From: Polyangium mundeleinium
GTDB taxonomy: Bacteria; Myxococcota_A; Polyangia; Polyangiales; Polyangiaceae
Assembly (NCBI RefSeq): GCF_028369105.1
Contig: NZ_JAQNDO010000001.1
Span: 4,370,501 to 4,434,500 of the forward strand
Direction of reading: 5' to 3'
DNA: 64,000 nucleotides
In this document: piece by piece, positions 26,350-34,738 of the stretch
Layout of the letters: each line of letters starts with the position of its first letter
Position numbering within the stretch: position 1 is the first letter of the stretch
Translations under genes and position numbers: made by a program
The notes under the pieces: generated by a model
What the model was told of the DNA's origin: nothing
Database searches by the model: none
What the model saw: only the letters and a program-made list of their open reading frames with translations

Positions 26350-27142
26350 CTTCGTGCACCAGTTCTACAAGTAGCTCGCTAATGACGTCGAGAACATCGT
26401 CTGACAGCCGGAACCCCCGAGTCGTAAGTTCACGGGTGGGCTGATCAATGGGCTTGATGCGCGCTACGACTTCTTGATCTCCTCCGCCTGGCGTCGACGG
26501 GTGCAGCGAGACCGCGAAGGAGCCTCGTACGACAGGGGTGGCGTCCCAGTCCCCGCCGGTCTTGCGCAGCGTTGTCGACTCGTTATGTCTCCGTTGCCTC
26601 GTCCGCGTGGCACCGGCCGCCTGGGAGCGGTCTTGTTCAGCGGCTGGCGACGTCTTGTGCAGGAGGTCCGTGGCTTGTTCTAGCGGACCGAGGTGTGGTT
26701 CTGGTTCTGGTGGTGATGGCTGCGGCGATGTGGTCGCCGCGTTCACGCGCGTCGAAGGGCGGCGCGCCTTGGGCGTGCGAGGCCGCGCGCTCGTGGTGGT
26801 CTCAGGGCGTGCGTTGCGGGCAGCGTCGTTTCGCGCCTTCATCCGCTCCGCGCGAGCCATCTCGGCGCGCCGCGCCGCCGTTCGGCGCCGGATCGCCGCG
26901 AACTGCTCGGGTGTCACACCCACGGTCTGTCGGCTGAGCTTCGCAATGCTGTACTGCCAGAGGAGCGCCGACTTGACCGGGTCGACGTCCTCGGGGTCCT
27001 CATCAGGCTCGGATTCAGCTACGCGGTAGTAGTCGTCGTCGACAAGCCGCCAGGCATCCCCCTCGTCGGGCCCGTCGACGAACTCCTCGAGCTCGCCATG
27101 CGCGCCGGGCTGGGCTTCCTGCGGCAGAATTTGCTCTTCCAT
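26333..27142 (-). CDS. Hypothetical protein upstream of the integrase
   Basis: A 269-residue protein. I prefer the ATG at 27142 (MEEQILPQEA), which has GAGGTGA five bases upstream, over a TTG at 27166. The N-terminus is acidic (ELEEFVDGPDEGDAW, ESEPDEDPEDVDP), the middle is a basic Ala/Arg helix (RRRTAARRAEMARAERMKAR), and a Pro/Ser/Thr-rich linker leads to a beta-rich C-terminus ending in acidic residues. It overlaps the integrase start by 17 bases, so they share an operon. By position it could be a recombination directionality factor or integrase partner, but no known family was recognised. Confidence 0.6.
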   Translation of the reverse strand: MEEQILPQEAQPGAHGELEEFVDGPDEGDAWRLVDDDYYRVAESEPDEDPEDVDPVKSALLWQYSIAKLSRQTVGVTPEQFAAIRRRTAARRAEMARAERMKARNDAARNARPETTTSARPRTPKARRPSTRVNAATTSPQPSPPEPEPHLGPLEQATDLLHKTSPAAEQDRSQAAGATRTRQRRHNESTTLRKTGGDWDATPVVRGSFAVSLHPSTPGGGDQEVVARIKPIDQPTRELTTRGFRLSDDVLDVISELLVELVHEDDDCS

Positions 27143-27458
27143 CACTGTCACCTCGGGAAGCGGCAAGGATACTACAAGCTTGTCACCTTGGCCAGGTCAC
27201 CAGGCGCCCTTCTCCGGGAGTTTGGAATTCCGGGAGCCGAGAGCACGATATCTGCCGTTGAAGGTTTGTCCGGGAACGTGCTTCTTTCAGAAGAACAAGT
27301 AGTTGTTCTCGTTGCTGACTACTTGTCTCGCGCGTTCTTCTTTCGGCTTGAAACGAAGGCTCTTGCGCGATCGGTACAAGTCCTTGTTGTGCCATGAAGA
27401 CCTGCAGAAGGGGGTGGGGTTCCCTTTCTGCGATGCCCCGTGATGGAATACCCACACC
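27143..27458. other. Divergent intergenic region, AT-richer, likely promoters
   Basis: The 316 bases lie between the leftward integrase operon and the rightward MerR-like gene. It is AT-rich relative to its surroundings and holds overlapping inverted repeats near 27286-27310. No gene was seen in it. It is the natural control region for the choice between integrase and replication genes. Confidence 0.5.
27292..27309. promoter_or_regulatory. Candidate operator palindrome
   Basis: Perfect inverted repeat AGAACAA-GTAG-TTGTTCT. A second one, TTCTT-TCAG-AAGAA, overlaps its left side. Position between divergent transcripts and next to a MerR-like regulator gene suggests a repressor site. Confidence 0.5.
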
Positions 27459-27896
27459 ATGGATATTACCTATACGGCAGGCGACGCGGTCCGGGTCTCC
27501 GGGTTGCGTTATAAGAAGCTGGACGAAATTCTCCGCAGCGGGCTCCTCAAGCCCAGCGCCGGAGGAGGTCAGGGGCGCGGCTCGCCGCGTCGGTTCACGG
27601 CCCGAGATCTGCTCGCGCTGCGGCTCGCGCGGCAGATCTTGAAGGCCGGCATCCGCGTGCAGACGATGGCCGGGGCCTTGCGCTACGTGCAGCGGGGCCA
27701 CGGATTCCCCGAACTCCACGAGCTCGTGAACGTGGCCATCTGGACCGATGGGCAAGAAGTCGTCTTGTGCGACAAGACGAGGAAGAAGTCGGCCCCAGGC
27801 TCGAGCGAGCGCTGCGTGAGCCATTACGTGGACCTCGGTCCGGCCGCGGAGCACGTGCGGCGTGGGATCGAGCGGCTTGCATCGAAGCAGCGGTAG
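27459..27896 (+). CDS. MerR-like helix-turn-helix regulator
   Basis: A 145-residue protein. YTAGDAVRVSGLRYKKLDEIL reads like the MerR winged-helix start, and RRFTARDLLALRLARQILKAGIRVQTM matches the second helix-turn-helix and following helix. The short C-terminus (HELVNVAIWTDGQEVVLCDK) has no metal-binding signature. It is probably the lysogeny-type switch regulator of the element, acting on the palindromes just upstream. Confidence 0.75.
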   Translation: MDITYTAGDAVRVSGLRYKKLDEILRSGLLKPSAGGGQGRGSPRRFTARDLLALRLARQILKAGIRVQTMAGALRYVQRGHGFPELHELVNVAIWTDGQEVVLCDKTRKKSAPGSSERCVSHYVDLGPAAEHVRRGIERLASKQR

Positions 27897-27988
27897 GGCG
27901 GCGCGCGAGCCTAAAGGATATTGCGCGTCTGAGCAACAACCCAGGAAAGACAACGGCCCCCACCGCCGCCAAAGAGGAGGGAGCCGTC

Positions 27989-28087
27989 ATGAGATACGAA
28001 CATGAACACGATAGCAGAAGAAACGCTAGGGACCAAGGTTCAGCCAACCACGCACGACGCCAGCACTTTGTTGTGCGACCAGAGTGA
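27989..28087 (+). CDS. Short leader ORF overlapping the primase start
   Basis: A 32-codon frame (MRYEHEHDSRRNARDQGS...) whose ATG sits eight bases after an ideal AGGAGG. The primase ATG at 28002 lies 13 bases further in another frame, too far from that ribosome site. The peptide could be a leader that controls primase translation by coupling, or the ribosome site may work at the primase start with unusual spacing. Confidence 0.4.
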   Translation: MRYEHEHDSRRNARDQGSANHARRQHFVVRPE

Positions 28088-31037
28088 GGCCGTGAACGCG
28101 ACGCCGAGTGGATCAACCGCCGGCAACGAGAACACCTCCGCGCCCACCGCGGAGATGCTGCCGGTCATTGGTAGCAAGGCGCATGGGCATGCCGCCGGGC
28201 TCTCTCGGGCCGAGCGGGCTCTCATCCTCAAGCAGTGCGCCGAGCCGTGGGATGGGATCACGAATGCGACGCTCTGGGGCGATGGCAAGTTTGACACCAC
28301 CGAAGGCAAAGCAGCATGGGGCACCTGGCAGAACTTCGCCGGGATGATGTCCGACAATGCCGAGCGGGTGGTCGACAAGGGCGAGGGGCTCTGGTTTACG
28401 CCGGCCCTCTCGTCCAACGGTGGCTGCCGTGACGCCGATATCGTGGCGATCACCCAGCTCGCGCACGACTGCGATGGCGCCGGAGACTGGTTTGTGCTGC
28501 GCGAGGTCCTGGATGCCGCCGGCCTCGCCTACATCGTGCAGCGCTCGTCCAGCCACAAGCCCGAGAAGCCGAAGTGGCACCTGCACATCCCGCTGTCCGA
28601 GCCGTGGCAGGGAACCAAGACCGAATGGAGGGCGATCTACCGTCACTGCGTGGGCTGGTTCTCCGCGGCGGCCGAGCTCGCCCATGATCTACAAGCCCAG
28701 CCCATCCGGTACGGCTTCGATCACGCGACCGATCGGCTGGGGCAGCCCTGGTTCCCCGCCGCGCGCAGGACCGAGACCGACCCGGCGCCGGCGACCATTT
28801 GCGTGCCCGGCGATGCCCTCGACCTGCACGCGTTCTTGGAGGCGACCGGCTTCGACCCGGCGCTCGCCGAACAAGAAGCCCTCGCTGCCACGCCTGCCAG
28901 GAAGCAGCGGTCCCCGAAAACGGGCGTGTATACCCCGGTGGTCGGCGACGTCGGGCCCGCGGGGGGGCTGCTCAAGCGCGCGTTCCGCCACGCGGGCTGG
29001 CTCGGTCCGGAGATGGAAGAAGGCAAGGCGAAGGTGCAGTGCCCGTGGGAGGATCAGCACACGACGGGCAGCCGGTTCGACTCATCGACCATCTTGTTCT
29101 CTGCGAGGCCAGGCGACGAAGTGGGCTGGTTCCACTGCAAGCACTCGCACTGCTGCGACCGTCAACAGCAAGAAGTGCTGGACGCTCTGCCTGACGAGGC
29201 TTTGGAGCAGGCGCGGGCCGAGCTTCGGGCGGCGAAGATCTGGCAGCACATGATCCGGACGCCGGAGTTCAATGCCTCGCTGGGTAGCAACAATAACAAC
29301 CCCGCCCGAGATGTGTCCGCGAATGTTGAGGCTCAAAAGTTTCCGTTGACGGACATGGGCAACGCCGAGCGCTTGTACGCGCTGCGCGGCACGGACATCG
29401 GCTACTGCTTCGCGAGCGGCACATGGATGTCGTGGGATGACAAGCGGTGGGCGACGGGCAACTCCGGGGAGGTCGTCGAGTACGCGAAGATGGCGGTGCG
29501 CAGCATCTACAAGGAAGCCGGCGACTGCGAGAACTTCGAGGAGCGACAGTCGCTCGTTGCGCATGCCAAGCGGAGCGAGAAGGTGGAGCGGGTCATGGCG
29601 ATCGAGAAGCTGGCCCGGTCCATGGTGCCCGTCTTGCCGGAGATGCTCGACACGGATCCGTGGCTGCTCAATGTCGACAATGGGACGCTCGATCTGCGGA
29701 CGGGACAACTACGACCGCACCGGCGCGAGGATAGGATCACCAAGCTCACGCCGATCACGTACGACCCCGCGGCAACGTGCCCGCTGTGGGAGGCTTTCCT
29801 CGCCTGCATCTTCGACAAGAACAAGAACTTGATCGACTTCGTGCAGCGCCTCTTCGGCTACTCGCTCACCGGCGAGGTCTCCGAGCAGGCGCTCGTCTTC
29901 CTCTACGGCACGGGCGCGAACGGGAAGTCGACGTTCTTGCTCATCTTGCAGGCGCTGCTCGGGGAGTACGCTACGCAGGCCGCGCCGGAGCTCTTGCTGA
30001 CGAAGAAGGGAGACGCTCATCCGACCGAGGTTGCAGACCTCTTCGGGCGCCGCGTCGCGGTGAGCACCGAGGTCGAGGCGGGGCGCAGTTGGTCGGAGGT
30101 GCAGATCAAGCAGCTCACGGGCGGCGATCGAATCAAGGCGCGGTTCATGCGCAAGGACTTCTTCGAGTTCCAGCCGACCCACAAGCTCTTCGTCGCCGCG
30201 AACCACAAGCCCAAGGTACGAGGGACGGATCATGGGATCTGGAGGCGCATCCGCCTCGTCCCCTTCTGCGTGACCATCCCCGAGCACGCGCGGGACAAGA
30301 ACCTCGTCAAGAAGCTCCAGGCCGAGCTGCCAGGCATTCTGGCCTGGGCCGTGCGCGGATGCCTCGCGTGGCAGAAGGACGGCCTCGGGGAGCCAGAAGA
30401 GGTCAAGGCCGCGACCGAAGCGTACCGCGAGGAGATGGATACCCTGGGCGAGTTCTTCGCCGACTGCTGCATCGTCGGTCCCAAGGTCGAGGCGAAGGCG
30501 CAGGACCTTTACGGCGCGTACACGAAGTGGTGCGAGACCAACGGCGAGCGGCCGATGGGACATCGGTTGTTCGGGATGGCGCTGCGAGAGCGGGGGTTCA
30601 AGGACCGGAAGTCGGGCGTGAAGTTGTGGGTCGGTGTGGGCCTGGCAGGGGCCCCTGTGTCGCCGATGGTGATGCAGGGCACGAAATTTGGGTCCAGGGA
30701 GGATAGGGATGATGAGGGACGAAGAAACGGTAACGACGCTTTTACAACCTCTCATAAGGGCTCATCCCCCGATCCCGGTCCCAATCCTCCCTTTCGTCCC
30801 ATCCGGGCTCCCGACCCAGCAGCGCCCCTCCCTGCGAACGACCCCGTGAACCATCCGACCACGGGCTCACCGCCACCTCACCCGCACCCGGTCCAGACTG
30901 CCCCAGGCCCCGTCTACGCCCGCCGCCACGCGCACGACGAGCGGCATGCCCAGCAGCGCCAAGCCGAAGAGCGCACGGACGAGGCGCTGGAGTGGCACTT
31001 CAGGCAGATGCGCGCGGAAGGCGCCTTCGCACGGTGA
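28002..31037 (+). CDS. P4/D5-type primase-helicase, replication protein
   Basis: A 1011-residue replication protein of the phage/plasmid primase P4 family. The N-terminal part looks like an AEP primase (REVLDAAGLAYIVQRSSSHK, KPKWHLHIPL, RYGFDHATDRLGQPWF). The middle has the D5_N region (LLNVDNGTLDLRTGQL) and an SF3 helicase with Walker A YGTGANGKST, Walker B VAVSTEVEAG and sensor LFVAANHKPKVRGTD. The tail is Pro-rich (residues about 915-975) and ends in a charged helix. Typically such proteins start replication at an iteron origin; candidate iterons lie at 32743-32980. Start at 28002 is uncertain because the best ribosome site serves a short leader frame. Confidence 0.88.
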   Translation: MNTIAEETLGTKVQPTTHDASTLLCDQSEAVNATPSGSTAGNENTSAPTAEMLPVIGSKAHGHAAGLSRAERALILKQCAEPWDGITNATLWGDGKFDTTEGKAAWGTWQNFAGMMSDNAERVVDKGEGLWFTPALSSNGGCRDADIVAITQLAHDCDGAGDWFVLREVLDAAGLAYIVQRSSSHKPEKPKWHLHIPLSEPWQGTKTEWRAIYRHCVGWFSAAAELAHDLQAQPIRYGFDHATDRLGQPWFPAARRTETDPAPATICVPGDALDLHAFLEATGFDPALAEQEALAATPARKQRSPKTGVYTPVVGDVGPAGGLLKRAFRHAGWLGPEMEEGKAKVQCPWEDQHTTGSRFDSSTILFSARPGDEVGWFHCKHSHCCDRQQQEVLDALPDEALEQARAELRAAKIWQHMIRTPEFNASLGSNNNNPARDVSANVEAQKFPLTDMGNAERLYALRGTDIGYCFASGTWMSWDDKRWATGNSGEVVEYAKMAVRSIYKEAGDCENFEERQSLVAHAKRSEKVERVMAIEKLARSMVPVLPEMLDTDPWLLNVDNGTLDLRTGQLRPHRREDRITKLTPITYDPAATCPLWEAFLACIFDKNKNLIDFVQRLFGYSLTGEVSEQALVFLYGTGANGKSTFLLILQALLGEYATQAAPELLLTKKGDAHPTEVADLFGRRVAVSTEVEAGRSWSEVQIKQLTGGDRIKARFMRKDFFEFQPTHKLFVAANHKPKVRGTDHGIWRRIRLVPFCVTIPEHARDKNLVKKLQAELPGILAWAVRGCLAWQKDGLGEPEEVKAATEAYREEMDTLGEFFADCCIVGPKVEAKAQDLYGAYTKWCETNGERPMGHRLFGMALRERGFKDRKSGVKLWVGVGLAGAPVSPMVMQGTKFGSREDRDDEGRRNGNDAFTTSHKGSSPDPGPNPPFRPIRAPDPAAPLPANDPVNHPTTGSPPPHPHPVQTAPGPVYARRHAHDERHAQQRQAEERTDEALEWHFRQMRAEGAFAR

Positions 31038-31928
31038 GCCCGCTCGAGCCCCTGGATGAGTAGCCATGCGACACGTGGCCGAGGCTGTGCTCGGCCACGC
31101 CGTCGCTTGCCGCTGGCACCGGGACCTCACCGCCGCGATGGAGAAAGCTGGGGGTGTCGTTCAACCCCCCCTCCTACTTGCAACGCGCGCCAGAGTGCAC
31201 TGAACCTCGCGAATTCGTACGGTCTTTCAGGTGTAAAAGCCGCCCGTGGCGCGATCGTTCTTCTGTGCGTCGTCCCTATGACTCCCTCGGGATTAGGCAC
31301 CAAAATGTTCCTTCACGCCGGACCGCCGACCCCGGTCAGACTCGACAACTGGCTGCAAAACCGAGGTTTCGTTCTCCGGAGGGCCCGGATCGGCGCGGGC
31401 CGCGTATGGTGGTGGCTCCTCGCGAAGGTTGGCTCTGGAGCCCCGCCAGCACCCGCCGTCGTCCTCCTGGCACTCGAGGTGGTGGGGTGCAGGCTCGCCC
31501 TGGGCCAAGGGCCTTGTGGTGCGCCGGGCGAAAGGCCCGTCTCCGAGCCAGCGACAGATCTACGAAGGTCTCGGGTAGGTCTGCCATCTAGAAAGTCGCG
31601 ACGTCGCGACTTTGTCGTCCAGCGGCCGGGCTGCGACCGGACCTCGCTGGCGCGTCTTGAGAACGGGGTAGCCTGGGGCCGCGGTCATCGCCGACGGAGC
31701 CTTTTTCCCGCAGAACAATTGGCATCCGCAATATGAAGCGCCGCCCGTGCCCCTCTCGACCGACGCATCCTGGTCAAGCTATCCAGGTGAGCGGTTGACC
31801 GCCTCGACGCCTGATTCCTGATCTTGCTCGGGGACTTGCAGGCGAAGCAGTCGACGAGCCGGGGCTGGTTCTTGCGGCCGAACGCGCTGTGGTAACGCGA
31901 TGGCGTCGCCGCGGGTGAGCCGGCCAGG
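31038..31928. other. 890-base region without a convincing gene
   Basis: Several frames are open for 60-220 codons, but none has a ribosome site or recognisable domain. A plus-strand frame near 31278-31560 has a faint helix-turn-helix look (RLDNWLQNRGFVLRRA, ALEVVG) and could be a decayed regulator. The region also contains the palindrome at 31592-31613. Confidence 0.4.
31592..31613. repeat. 22-base perfect palindrome
   Basis: AAAGTCGCGACG followed by its mirror TCGCGACTTT. The inner GTCGCGACGTCGCGAC is the same motif found in the repeats upstream of the ECF sigma gene at 21.8 kb. Confidence 0.75.
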
Positions 31929-32711
31929 CTATGCAGCCGCCTGCCCTCGCAAGAACTCGACGGCATGCTCGTAGGCCTTCTTGATGGCGATGAAACTCTC
32001 GCTCGATCCGCCCTGATCCGGGTGATGAATCTTTGCCCCTCGGCGCCAGGCAGCTTTCACCTCCCCCTCGGTACACGGCCATGTCAGCCCGAGCTCCCGG
32101 ATGAACCACGGGGTCGGATCGGCTGCTTTCTGCGGGCCCGGAGCTGGAGCACCACCTTCCGGGCGCTCCCGGGGCGGTTCACGTCGTGCCGCTTCAGCCT
32201 TTTCTTGCCAGTGTCGACGTTCACGCTCCCACGCGGGCCGGAGTCTGTCCTCCACACTCCGTCGGGCCTCATCGACAAGCCGGGCGTGTCGCTGCTGGAG
32301 GCTTTCTCCCGGGCGCAAATCTTTGGGAAGGCTCTGCACGCACCACCACAAGATTTCCTCGGCGAGGGACGGCCGCCGGATCACCTTGGCCACCTCGTCT
32401 TGGATCCATTCATACTCGTTGAGGAGGCGCTGCCCGGCAGCGTCGTCGAGGAGCGCAACAACCTCCAAGAAGTCCGGCTCGAAAGCCTGCCACCAAGCGA
32501 CGCGGGCGATCGGGTCGTGAACGTCCGCGATGCAGCAGGTGCGGATGCCTCGCGAAGGGCGCCACAGGGTGCGGTTCCTAGGCTTGCCGGCATCGCGGTA
32601 GGACTGCTTCAGCATCGGCGTCAGGGTCGACCGGCCAGGGCCGGCGTGAATGCAGTACGGGTCGGCATAGGACCGATCCGAAATGGGGGTCTTCTTCCAG
32701 TGAATGAACAT
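31929..32711 (-). CDS. J-domain (DnaJ-like) protein
   Basis: A 260-residue protein (ATG at 32711, or a GTG two codons earlier). The first 150 residues are not recognised (WWQAFEPDFLEVVALLDDAA, LAEEILWWCVQSLP). A charged Pro-rich linker leads to a C-terminal J domain: LGLTWPCTEGEVKAAWRRGAK, then the diagnostic HPD in KIHHPDQGGS, and FIAIKKAYEHAVEFL. The J domain would recruit host DnaK, as lambda or P1 replication systems do to load or remodel initiators. The gene lies between the primase and the iteron-like repeats, which supports a role in replication. Confidence 0.82.
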   Translation of the reverse strand: MFIHWKKTPISDRSYADPYCIHAGPGRSTLTPMLKQSYRDAGKPRNRTLWRPSRGIRTCCIADVHDPIARVAWWQAFEPDFLEVVALLDDAAGQRLLNEYEWIQDEVAKVIRRPSLAEEILWWCVQSLPKDLRPGESLQQRHARLVDEARRSVEDRLRPAWERERRHWQEKAEAARREPPRERPEGGAPAPGPQKAADPTPWFIRELGLTWPCTEGEVKAAWRRGAKIHHPDQGGSSESFIAIKKAYEHAVEFLRGQAAA

Positions 32712-32742
32712 GGGCACCTCGCCTCCGAGGCGGAGCGTCAGC

Positions 32743-32980
32743 CGTAGTTCCGCGGATGCTCACCGGCCGCACGGTCGCTGCACGGTAGTTTCGACCAATC
32801 TACAACGAGCCAGTGCAATACACTAGATAAAAGCGCGGGATTGAAGCATAAACGCTGGGGCGTGCGCGCCCCGTAGTTCCGGTCCATCCCGCGACCACAG
32901 CGGTCCACCGCCCGGTAGTTCCTCGAATCGTCGCGTCGGACGTGCGCGGGGCCGCGGGGGCGCGCGCGTCCGTAGCTATC
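32743..32980. repeat. Iteron-like repeats, candidate replication origin
   Basis: GTAGTTCC-like boxes at about 32744, 32785, 32873 and 32915, with a degenerate fifth at 32972. They form two pairs with 41-42-base spacing. On the minus strand they read GGAACTAC(C/G)GGGC. An AT-richer stretch (about 32800-32855, including AATACACTAGATAAAAG) lies between the pairs. This resembles an iteron origin next to a replication protein and a J-domain protein, but it could also be an operator array for the J-protein promoter. Confidence 0.5.
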
Positions 32981-33023
32981 TCGCGACCGAGCCTCATGCG
33001 CGGGCTGCACCAAACCCGGAAGT

Positions 33024-33052
33024 AAAAAAGAGAACGGGCGAAACCCGTTCTC
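33024..33052 (-). terminator. Intrinsic terminator of the sigma-like gene
   Basis: Read on the minus strand: perfect 9-base stem GAGAACGGG...CCCGTTCTC followed by CTTTTTTAC. It sits just after the stop codon at 33061. Confidence 0.85.
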
Positions 33053-33060
33053 CTACGGCA

Positions 33061-33834
33061 TCACGCCGCGCGCCGTACCCGCCGGGACGGCTTGTGCCAC
33101 GCCGGGGAGGCGACTGACTTCTTGGGCCTGCCCCGCGTCACCTTCGCCCGGATGCCGCTCTCCGGCGCCGGCTCCTCGCTCGCCTTTGCGCGCTTGAGCT
33201 GCCTGCGATGGACAGCATCCGGCATACCGGCATGCTCGGCCAGGAGCTCGCCGAGCGCCTTGACCCTGCGGCAGACGGCGACCCTGTCCATGCCGAGCGC
33301 GGCGCCGATCTCGTCGAGGTCGTGCCCGGCGGCACGCAGCTCGATGAGCTGGCGGTCCCGCGGGGCCAGCGTCTCGAGCCATTCGTTCAGGCTGATGGCG
33401 CCGATGATCCGACCCATCGGGTTCAGGCTGCGGGGCCGCGCCCTGCCGATATCCGCGCTCGACTCCTGGTTGTCGATCTGCGGGTTGTCCTCGAACTCCG
33501 CCACGTACTCGCCGAGGCCCAGGACCTCGACGCGGCGGCGGTTGTAGTTGCGCTGGTCGAAGACGTCCTTCAGCCGCTGGGTCCGATCGCCGGAGGCGAG
33601 ATGGCGGCTCAGATCAATGGCGCGTAGACGGCAGGCATGCACGAGCAGGGCATCGTCGAGGATGTCACCCACCTCGGCGTGCTTCTTGTAGAGCGCCCAG
33701 GTAAAGCCGAGCGCTTCCTGCATTCGCTCCTCACGGATGTTCTCGTGCAGGAAGCGCGCGACGGGGTTGAAGATGCCGCGCCGGATCTTCTTCTCGAACT
33801 CCTGGCGAATGTTCTTCGGAATCGTGGTCGTCAC
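33061..33834 (-). CDS. Sigma-70-like HTH protein of the element
   Basis: A 257-residue protein. I prefer the GTG at 33834, which follows GGAGGACCCC, over the ATG at 33846, which has no ribosome site. The C-terminal half has a clear region-4-type helix-turn-helix: LAPRDRQLIELRAAGHDLDEI followed by LGMDRVAVCRRV. The N-terminal part (NPVARFLHENIREERMQEALG, DDALLVHACRLRAIDL) resembles the helices of sigma region 2. A basic tail follows. It may be a phage-type late sigma or an HTH activator. It ends in a strong terminator. Confidence 0.72.
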   Translation of the reverse strand: MTTTIPKNIRQEFEKKIRRGIFNPVARFLHENIREERMQEALGFTWALYKKHAEVGDILDDALLVHACRLRAIDLSRHLASGDRTQRLKDVFDQRNYNRRRVEVLGLGEYVAEFEDNPQIDNQESSADIGRARPRSLNPMGRIIGAISLNEWLETLAPRDRQLIELRAAGHDLDEIGAALGMDRVAVCRRVKALGELLAEHAGMPDAVHRRQLKRAKASEEPAPESGIRAKVTRGRPKKSVASPAWHKPSRRVRRAA

Positions 33835-33922
33835 GGGGTCCTCCATGGAGCGCGCACACGGAGGCTCTTGCCCCGTGACGCGCAGAACGCGCGCCACGCA
33901 GGCGCGGAGACGTTTCAACGAT

Positions 33923-33952
33923 GATGAGGAGTTCTCCTCATTGTTCTTATCC
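33923..33952 (-). promoter_or_regulatory. Palindrome plus shared GGGATAAGAAC box
   Basis: A perfect palindrome ATGAGGAG-TT-CTCCTCAT (33923-33940) abuts GGGATAAGAAC (33942-33952, minus strand). The same 11-base box precedes the next minus-strand gene at 34426-34436. It is probably a common promoter or regulator site for the small early-type genes. Confidence 0.5.
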
Positions 33953-34045
33953 CGCAGCGTGACGAAGGTTTGCGGAGGACGAACTTATCGGTGGAGCGTC
34001 ACTACGTTGTGGCGAAACCCGCTCAAAAAAGAACGGCCCATAGAG

Positions 34046-34072
34046 CTAAAAGAACGGGCAAGTAGCCCGTCC
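34046..34072 (-). terminator. Intrinsic terminator
   Basis: On the minus strand, ACGGGC-TACTT-GCCCGT is followed by TCTTTTAG, directly downstream of the gene ending at 34083. Confidence 0.75.
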
Positions 34073-34082
34073 CCGCGTAGGC

Positions 34083-34409
34083 TCACGCGGCGTGCCGGAA
34101 CGCGTCGAGGGTGACGCGTTCGCACCACGCGGCGTACTCCGCGTACCAGACCTTCCACTCCTGCAAAAACTCGGCGAACGCGAGCTCGCCACGCACGAAG
34201 CGGGAGAGGAGCGCGTGCTGCTCGACGATGCCCTCGTCCATGATGGAGAGCATCTGCGCTTCAATCTCGGCAGCGATCTTCGGCTCGGTGCCGGTCGATT
34301 CGAGGATGCGCCTGTAGAGCCCGAGTTTGCGGAAGACGTTCACCGTCTTCTCGCAGCGCACCTTCTCCAGATCGAGAACGGCATGGGCAACACGACGAAG
34401 GATATTCAT
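34083..34409 (-). CDS. Small helical protein of unknown function
   Basis: A 108-residue protein. The ATG at 34409 has GGAGGG seven bases upstream; longer starts lack a ribosome site. It is helical and mildly acidic (MNILRRVAHAVLDLEK, AEIEAQMLSIMDEGIVEQ, AFAEFLQEWKVWYAEYAAW), with no family recognised. It lies next to the sigma-like gene on the same strand, with its own promoter-like box and terminator. Confidence 0.65.
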   Translation of the reverse strand: MNILRRVAHAVLDLEKVRCEKTVNVFRKLGLYRRILESTGTEPKIAAEIEAQMLSIMDEGIVEQHALLSRFVRGELAFAEFLQEWKVWYAEYAAWCERVTLDAFRHAA

Positions 34410-34425
34410 GAGGATTCCCTCCATC

Positions 34426-34436
34426 GTTCTTATCCC
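34426..34436 (-). promoter_or_regulatory. Second GGGATAAGAAC box
   Basis: Identical 11 bases to the box at 33942-33952, here 17 bases before the start codon at 34409. Confidence 0.45.
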
Positions 34437-34543
34437 TCCGACGGTGTTGAAGTTGCCGGGCCGCCTGCCATTGGATCTCACGTAGCGCCATCCCGAGCGA
34501 GAAGTAAGATCCTCTCCGTTGCTACATCATCCGGAGGTGCATC

Positions 34544-34738
34544 ATGGCGAAGGGTGGCGGTGGGAAAGCAGGCGGGAACTCGGGAGCCAAAGGGGGCGGC
34601 GGCAAGCCGGCTCCTGGCACCCCCGCCGGCAACAACAGAGCCAACCAGCTCAACCCGACGAGCCCGGTCTACTACAAGAGCCGTGGGCTCCCCGTCCCGT
34701 CGAACCTGCCCTCGGGCCCGAAGCCGCCCGGCAAGTAG
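34544..34738 (+). CDS. Small Gly-rich protein
   Basis: A 64-residue protein with a good ribosome site (GGAGGTG). The N-terminus is Gly/Lys-rich (MAKGGGGKAGGNSGAKGGGG); the C-terminus has NQLNPTSPVYYKSRGLPVP. The pattern N-x-x-NP-x-x-P-x-YYxSRG resembles tiny uncharacterised proteins seen in other bacteria, from memory only. Likely disordered and nucleic-acid or protein binding. Confidence 0.6.
   Translation: MAKGGGGKAGGNSGAKGGGGKPAPGTPAGNNRANQLNPTSPVYYKSRGLPVPSNLPSGPKPPGK

Noticed and set aside
31056..31736. 226-codon gene after the primase
   Set aside because: No ribosome site and Arg/Pro-rich composition; only a faint HTH resemblance in the middle.
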